NCBI GenBank assembly: GCA_016744995.1
Contig: JADGDG010000015.1
Location: 1 to 64,000 of the forward strand
DNA from: Gammaproteobacteria bacterium
Lineage (GTDB): Bacteria > Pseudomonadota > Gammaproteobacteria > GRL18
DNA: 64,000 bases
Direction of reading: 5' to 3'
Positions 60,265 to 64,000 of this stretch are shown here, in pieces; within the stretch, counting starts at the first letter, position 1; the number at the start of each line of letters is the position of its first letter. Below the pieces are notes generated by a model. That model did not search any database and had not been told where the DNA came from. It saw nothing but the letters and a program-made list of their open reading frames with translations. A program made the translations under genes and the position numbers.

Positions 60265-61098
60265 ATGTTTACCACCGCTGAAATTACGGCCTTTGTCGGT
60301 GCCTACATCTGGCCCTTTATTCGTATCAGTGCCATGATGCTGGTGGCTCCTATTTTTTCAACCCGCTCTATTCCAGTTCGCTTTCGAGTGTTGATGGCTT
60401 TTACAATAACTCTGGTTGTTGTGCCAGTTTTACCTCCCTTACCTTTAGTTGATTTTATCAGTGGTGAAGCACTTCTTATTGCCATCCACCAGGTGCTTAT
60501 TGGTGCTATTATGGGATTTGCCTTGCAGTTGGCATTTAATTTGTTTGTTATGTCAGGACATATTCTTGCTATGCAGGCGGGACTTGGTTTTTCCATGATG
60601 AATAGCCCTCAGGACGGTATTCAGGTAACGGTTGTGGGGCAATTGTATTTAATGCTGGCTACCTTTCTGTTTTTAGCTCTTGATGGGCATTTAATTATGA
60701 TCCGGGAAGTGGCCAATAGTTTTAATATCCTTCCTATTGGTACCAGTGGTATTTCAAGCACTGGATACTGGATGCTGGTTAGTTGGGGCAGCCAGATGTT
60801 TCAAAGTGCTGTCATGATGGTCTTACCTGCAATGACAGCATTACTAATGGTAAATATCAGTTTTGGGGTGATGTCCAAGGCATCTCCTCAGTTGAACCCC
60901 TTTTCAGTGGGTTTCTTAATTACTATTATTTTTGCTTTTTCTATTATTTATATTACTATGCCGACACTGCTGCCTTATTTTGAAAGAATTATGACCTCAA
61001 TTTTTCAACTTATTGATGATATTTTGCAACATAGTGCAGCGCAAAATGGTATCACTACAATGGATGTCCTGTTGCCTGATTTAAGGTGTTATTGCTAA
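60265..61098 (+). CDS. fliR: Flagellar export gate protein FliR
   Basis: FliR is a single gate subunit that completes the FliPQR helix. Its 277 residues include six or so membrane segments. Conserved runs include FIRISAMMLVAPIFSTRSIP, RFRVLMAFTITLVVVPVLPP, IMGFALQLAFNLFVMSGHIL and QAGLGFSMMNSPQDGIQV, which match FliR well. The C-terminal tail (ILQHSAAQNGITTMDVLLPD) is slightly longer than usual. Its stop overlaps the flhB start by one base (TAATG), so translation is coupled. Confidence 0.96.
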   Translation: MFTTAEITAFVGAYIWPFIRISAMMLVAPIFSTRSIPVRFRVLMAFTITLVVVPVLPPLPLVDFISGEALLIAIHQVLIGAIMGFALQLAFNLFVMSGHILAMQAGLGFSMMNSPQDGIQVTVVGQLYLMLATFLFLALDGHLIMIREVANSFNILPIGTSGISSTGYWMLVSWGSQMFQSAVMMVLPAMTALLMVNISFGVMSKASPQLNPFSVGFLITIIFAFSIIYITMPTLLPYFERIMTSIFQLIDDILQHSAAQNGITTMDVLLPDLRCYC

Positions 61099-62225
61099 TG
61101 CCTGAGAATGAAGATGGTCAGGACAAGTCGGAAGACCCGACGGAAAAAAAGAAATCGGAGTCCCGAAAAAAAGGTCAGGTTGCCCGTTCTAAAGAATTAA
61201 CAACCTTGTTTATGTTAATTGCGTCAATTGTTGGAATTATGATCTTCTCTGGTGATATGCTCGAAGTGATCACTGCTATTATGAAAAATAATTTCTCTGT
61301 AGAACGTAGTGTGCTATTTGATTCAACACAGCTCTTTAAGCATTTTAAAGGGGAGTTGTCCGCCATGGTTTTTGCTTTGCTGCCTCTTTTTTTCTTAATG
61401 CTGTTCACCGCAATATTTTCCAGTGCACTTCTGGGTGGTTTTAATTTTTCAGCGGAATCTATTACACCAAAGTTAAGTAAATTAGATCCAATCAAAGGAC
61501 TAAAAAAGATTTTTGGGACTAATGGCATTATTGAATTAGTTAAAAGCATCTTAAAAATTATGCTGATGGGCGGTGTGGCTGTTTACTTCCTCTGGAAGGC
61601 AAAAAATGAGATTTATGGGCTCTCTGAAGAACCATTTCCCGGGGCTTTCATTCACGCCATGGAACTCATCAGCTGGCAGTTTTTATTAGTATCCCTGACT
61701 ATGATTGTTGTTGCATTAATTGATGTGCCTTACCAGATATGGAGTAATACTCGTCAGCTGAAAATGACTAAGCAGGAAGTCAAAGATGAATCAAAAAACT
61801 CTGATGGCAATCCTGAAGTAAAAGGCCGTATTCGACAGAAACAACAGGAAATCGCCCAGCAGCGCATGATGTCTGATGTCCCTAAGGCAGATGTTATAAT
61901 CACCAACCCGACGCATTTTGCGGTTGCTCTGAAATATGATATAGAAGGCTCAGGTGCTCCCATAATGTTAGCCAAAGGGGCCGATCTGGTTGCCCTGCAG
62001 ATCCGTAGTGTCGCCCAGGCCAATGATGTGCCTATTATGGAAATCCCCCCTTTATCACGGGCAATTTATTACTCTGTTGATATTGGCCAGGAAATACCTG
62101 CAGGACTCTATGTTGCAGTTGCTCAGGTACTGGCTTATATTTTCCAGTTAAAAAATGGTGATGTTGAACAAGACACAAAACCAGATATGTCTAATCTGCC
62201 TATACCTGATGAATATAAATATTAA
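61098..62225 (+). CDS. flhB: Flagellar export switch protein FlhB
   Basis: FlhB sets export substrate specificity through self-cleavage and contact with FliK. The 375-residue product has the charged N-tail QDKSEDPTEKKKSESRKKGQ, four membrane segments in residues about 30-210, and the autocleavage site NPTHFAVALKY at about 265 (cut between Asn and Pro). The C-terminal part KGADLVALQIRSVAQANDVP is conserved. It ends the fliL-flhB run; flhA is not in the window, and an unrelated convergent regulator follows. Confidence 0.97.
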   Translation: MPENEDGQDKSEDPTEKKKSESRKKGQVARSKELTTLFMLIASIVGIMIFSGDMLEVITAIMKNNFSVERSVLFDSTQLFKHFKGELSAMVFALLPLFFLMLFTAIFSSALLGGFNFSAESITPKLSKLDPIKGLKKIFGTNGIIELVKSILKIMLMGGVAVYFLWKAKNEIYGLSEEPFPGAFIHAMELISWQFLLVSLTMIVVALIDVPYQIWSNTRQLKMTKQEVKDESKNSDGNPEVKGRIRQKQQEIAQQRMMSDVPKADVIITNPTHFAVALKYDIEGSGAPIMLAKGADLVALQIRSVAQANDVPIMEIPPLSRAIYYSVDIGQEIPAGLYVAVAQVLAYIFQLKNGDVEQDTKPDMSNLPIPDEYKY

Positions 62226-62360
62226 TTTTTAACATATCTCTATTTTGAAAGTGTCGATTTTGAAATGTGTCGATTTTGAAAAGCGTCTCCAAATCAGCTT
62301 CTGACAATTCTCTTCATTATTGATTTTCCAGGTTGAACCTATCTCTGGCTAAATACTTAC

Positions 62361-63020
62361 TCAGTGCTCAATCGGCAAGCCTGCTGACTTCCATTCAGGA
62401 AAGCCATCTTCCATACGATGGGCAGTGATGCCTTTTTGTCTGAGTTTTTTAACTGCATCAAAAGCAAGGACACAGTGAGGACCACGGCAATAAGCAACCA
62501 CCTCTTGTGTGGTGTCCAGTTTGTTCAAATGTTCTTCTAATTCAGATAAAGGTATATTAACAGCCCCCGGCACATGACCTGCTTTATACTCCTCAGAAGG
62601 TCTGACATCCAGAACGGTCACTAAGCCATCCCGAACCCGCCCCAGCAGTTCGGTAGCTGGAATTGGTTCCAGATCATCTTTAACGGTCAGGAAGGTATTA
62701 AGCAGTTGTTGAACATCTGCCAGACGATGCTCTGCTACATGACGAAGTGAAGTGAATAAATCAATGACATCATCACCGCTGAGACGGTAAAAGACTTTTA
62801 AACCCCGTTTAGTACAGGTAATAAGTCCTGCCTGACGTAATAACTTCAAGTGCTGAGAAGTATTGGCTACAGATAAACCGGAGACTTTAGCCAGCTCATC
62901 GACACTACGCTCACCCTGAGCTATAAACTCAAGTAGTTCAAGACGGTTGCCATTGCTCATAGCTTTACCGACACGGGCAAATTGAGCAAAGAGCTCCTGC
63001 TTGAAATGATTACTTGACAT
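62361..63020 (-). CDS. ArsR-type regulator fused to a rhodanese domain
   Basis: Residues 1-100 form a winged-helix ArsR/SmtB domain (FARVGKAMSNGNRLELLEFI, SGLSVANTSQHLKLLRQAGL). Residues about 125-219 form a rhodanese sulphurtransferase domain with LDVRPSEEYKAGHVPGAVNI and active-site loop CRGPHC (catalytic Cys in the loop start). Such fusions are common in sulphur-handling bacteria and may sense reactive sulphur. ATG 63020 has AAGGAA 8 bases upstream; an in-frame start at 63050 is less good. Palindromes lie just upstream, consistent with autorepression. It is divergent from a sterol desaturase-family gene. Confidence 0.92.
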   Translation of the reverse strand: MSSNHFKQELFAQFARVGKAMSNGNRLELLEFIAQGERSVDELAKVSGLSVANTSQHLKLLRQAGLITCTKRGLKVFYRLSGDDVIDLFTSLRHVAEHRLADVQQLLNTFLTVKDDLEPIPATELLGRVRDGLVTVLDVRPSEEYKAGHVPGAVNIPLSELEEHLNKLDTTQEVVAYCRGPHCVLAFDAVKKLRQKGITAHRMEDGFPEWKSAGLPIEH

Positions 63021-63044
63021 AAGTCGAATTCCTTCTATAATTGT

Positions 63045-63092
63045 ATTCAATTGATTAATTGAATACTTATGTTTTGTTAATCAAGTATTCAA
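63045..63092. promoter_or_regulatory. Palindromic operator candidates for the ArsR-rhodanese protein
   Basis: ATTCAATT-GATT-AATTGAAT (63045-63064) and TTGAATACTT ... AAGTATTCAA (63059-63068 and 63083-63092) overlap in the gap between the divergent genes. ArsR dimers bind such ATTC-type AT-rich palindromes, so control of both genes is plausible. Confidence 0.55.
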
Positions 63093-63215
63093 GAGAATAG
63101 CTTAATTGTTCTCTTAATTATAGTGATACTGGCTGAAGAAAAACAGCAGGTCCTTCTTTATATTAATAAAAAATTATTTACGAGCGTTTCATTCATGAAA
63201 CTGGCAGGAACTATA

Positions 63216-64000
63216 ATGACATTCAATGAATTTATCTTAGAAAACGAAGCAGCGATAAGGTTAAATTTCTTTTTTTATGTGTTTGCCATTATGGCAGTTT
63301 GGGAAGTAATTGCTCCCAGACGGGCTTTAACTGTCTCTAAAAGCATTCGCTGGGTTAATAATCTGGGCCTGGCTTTTTTCAATTCGCTTGTATTACGTGT
63401 TCTGTTTCCTGCTGCAGCGGTAGGTGTTGCTGTGTTTGCTGAAACTCATGATTTGGGGGTGCTCAATTATTATCAATTACCAGATCTGCTTGCTATTGGA
63501 ATGGTCGTGGTGGTGATGGATTTCATTATCTATCTACAGCATGTCATCGTTCATGCAGTGCCGCTTTTATGGCGGATCCATCGGGTTCATCATGCCGATC
63601 TGGATTATGACGTGACCACCGGGGCTCGTTTTCATACTATTGAAATCATCCTTTCTATGCTGATTAAAATTGCTACTATTATCGTGTTGGGTGCACCAGT
63701 TGCTGCTGTGGTTATTTTTGAAGTTGTACTCAATGCTTTAGCGATGTTTAATCATAGCAATGTGGGCTTGCCAAAACCTTTTGATACTTTTTTACGCTGG
63801 TTTATAGTGACACCTGATATGCATCGCGTGCATCACTCTGTTGAAGACGATGAAACCAATAGCAATTTTGGCTTTAATCTAACCTGGTGGGATCGGTTGT
63901 TTGGTACCTATCGAGATCAACCTCGTGGAGGTCAATCAGGCTTTACCATTGGTATTCATAAATATCGGAATATAAAACAGACGAACTGGATCATCGGTAT
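63216..64000 (+). CDS. Sterol desaturase/fatty acid hydroxylase family protein, 3' end outside the window
   Basis: This is a membrane-bound diiron oxygenase-type protein running past the right edge (261 codons seen). The histidine motifs are in order: QHVIVHAVP (HxxxH), IHRVHHADL (HxxHH), then NHSNVG and MHRVHHSVED. These ligate two irons in the family. Several hydrophobic segments occur (LVLRVLFPAAAVGVAVFA, MLIKIATIIVLGAPVAAVVI). AGGAA lies about 7 bases before the ATG at 63216; an in-frame ATG at 63195 is an alternative. It is divergent from the ArsR-rhodanese gene with shared palindromes. The substrate is unknown. Confidence 0.88.
   Translation, partial: MTFNEFILENEAAIRLNFFFYVFAIMAVWEVIAPRRALTVSKSIRWVNNLGLAFFNSLVLRVLFPAAAVGVAVFAETHDLGVLNYYQLPDLLAIGMVVVVMDFIIYLQHVIVHAVPLLWRIHRVHHADLDYDVTTGARFHTIEIILSMLIKIATIIVLGAPVAAVVIFEVVLNALAMFNHSNVGLPKPFDTFLRWFIVTPDMHRVHHSVEDDETNSNFGFNLTWWDRLFGTYRDQPRGGQSGFTIGIHKYRNIKQTNWIIG

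Noticed and set aside
1..64000. CRISPR arrays, tRNA and rRNA genes
   Set aside because: No regularly spaced repeats with unique spacers, and no tRNA T-loop or rRNA strings were found by eye.

Overview
The window is an AT-rich piece of a motile gammaproteobacterial chromosome. The polar-type flagellar regulators (FlrA, FlrB, FlrC), sigma-54-like and sigma-28-like promoters, two flagellins, a Maf-type flagellin modifier and nonulosonic-acid sugar genes all point that way. The species cannot be named from sequence alone; it is probably an aquatic environmental bacterium. No rRNA, tRNA or CRISPR array was seen.

Left end (1-6.4 kb). The C-terminal part of a TonB-dependent receptor is followed by what reads as a decayed chromosomal integron. 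A broken tyrosine-recombinase (integron-integrase-like) gene points left. To its right lie small genes pointing right (unknown proteins, two secreted proteins, an amino-acid racemase), separated by long imperfect hairpins of about 98-130 bp that look like attC sites. A RAYT transposase fragment and the first copy of a dispersed palindromic repeat (called R1 here) close the region.

Flagellar sugar and filament block (6.4-23.4 kb). On the minus strand are a CgeB-like glycosyltransferase, an SGNH-like protein, a radical SAM protein and a 1069-residue Maf-like/glycosyltransferase fusion. On the plus strand, behind a sigma-54-like promoter, are a CMP-nonulosonate synthetase and a CBS-NeuB-SAF-TIM fusion. 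Then come the Maf/DUF115 modifier, flagellin, flaG, fliD, fliS and fliT. Together they plausibly make, activate and attach a sialic-acid-like sugar to flagellin before export and capping.

Regulators and basal body (23.5-37.5 kb). fliW, an flrA lacking its usual N-terminal domain, flrB-flrC, then fliE-F-G-H-I-J and fliK.

Insert within the flagellar superoperon (37.5-56.4 kb). The usual fliK-fliL junction is opened by about 19 kb. It holds a second flagellin, a candidate oxygen-sensing pair (helical protein plus ODP-like diiron beta-lactamase-fold protein) behind a well-spaced sigma-28 promoter, housekeeping genes (bolA, thioredoxin, hemH, moeA, mobB, nudF), and a scarred accessory stretch: R1 copies, an IS4-family element splitting a DUF2971 gene, an inverted attC-like site, dead parDE, and orphan genes. 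A small rod-like protein and fliA (sigma-28) resume the flagellar theme.

Export gate block (56.4-62.2 kb). fliL-M-N-O-P-Q-R and flhB. The window ends with an ArsR-rhodanese regulator and a divergent, truncated sterol desaturase-family gene.

Sigma-54-like sites precede the sugar operon, flrB, fliE, fliK and perhaps fliL. Sigma-28-like sites precede fliS, the ODP pair and the small rod-like gene. This matches an FlrA/sigma-54 to FlrBC/sigma-54 to FliA/sigma-28 hierarchy.
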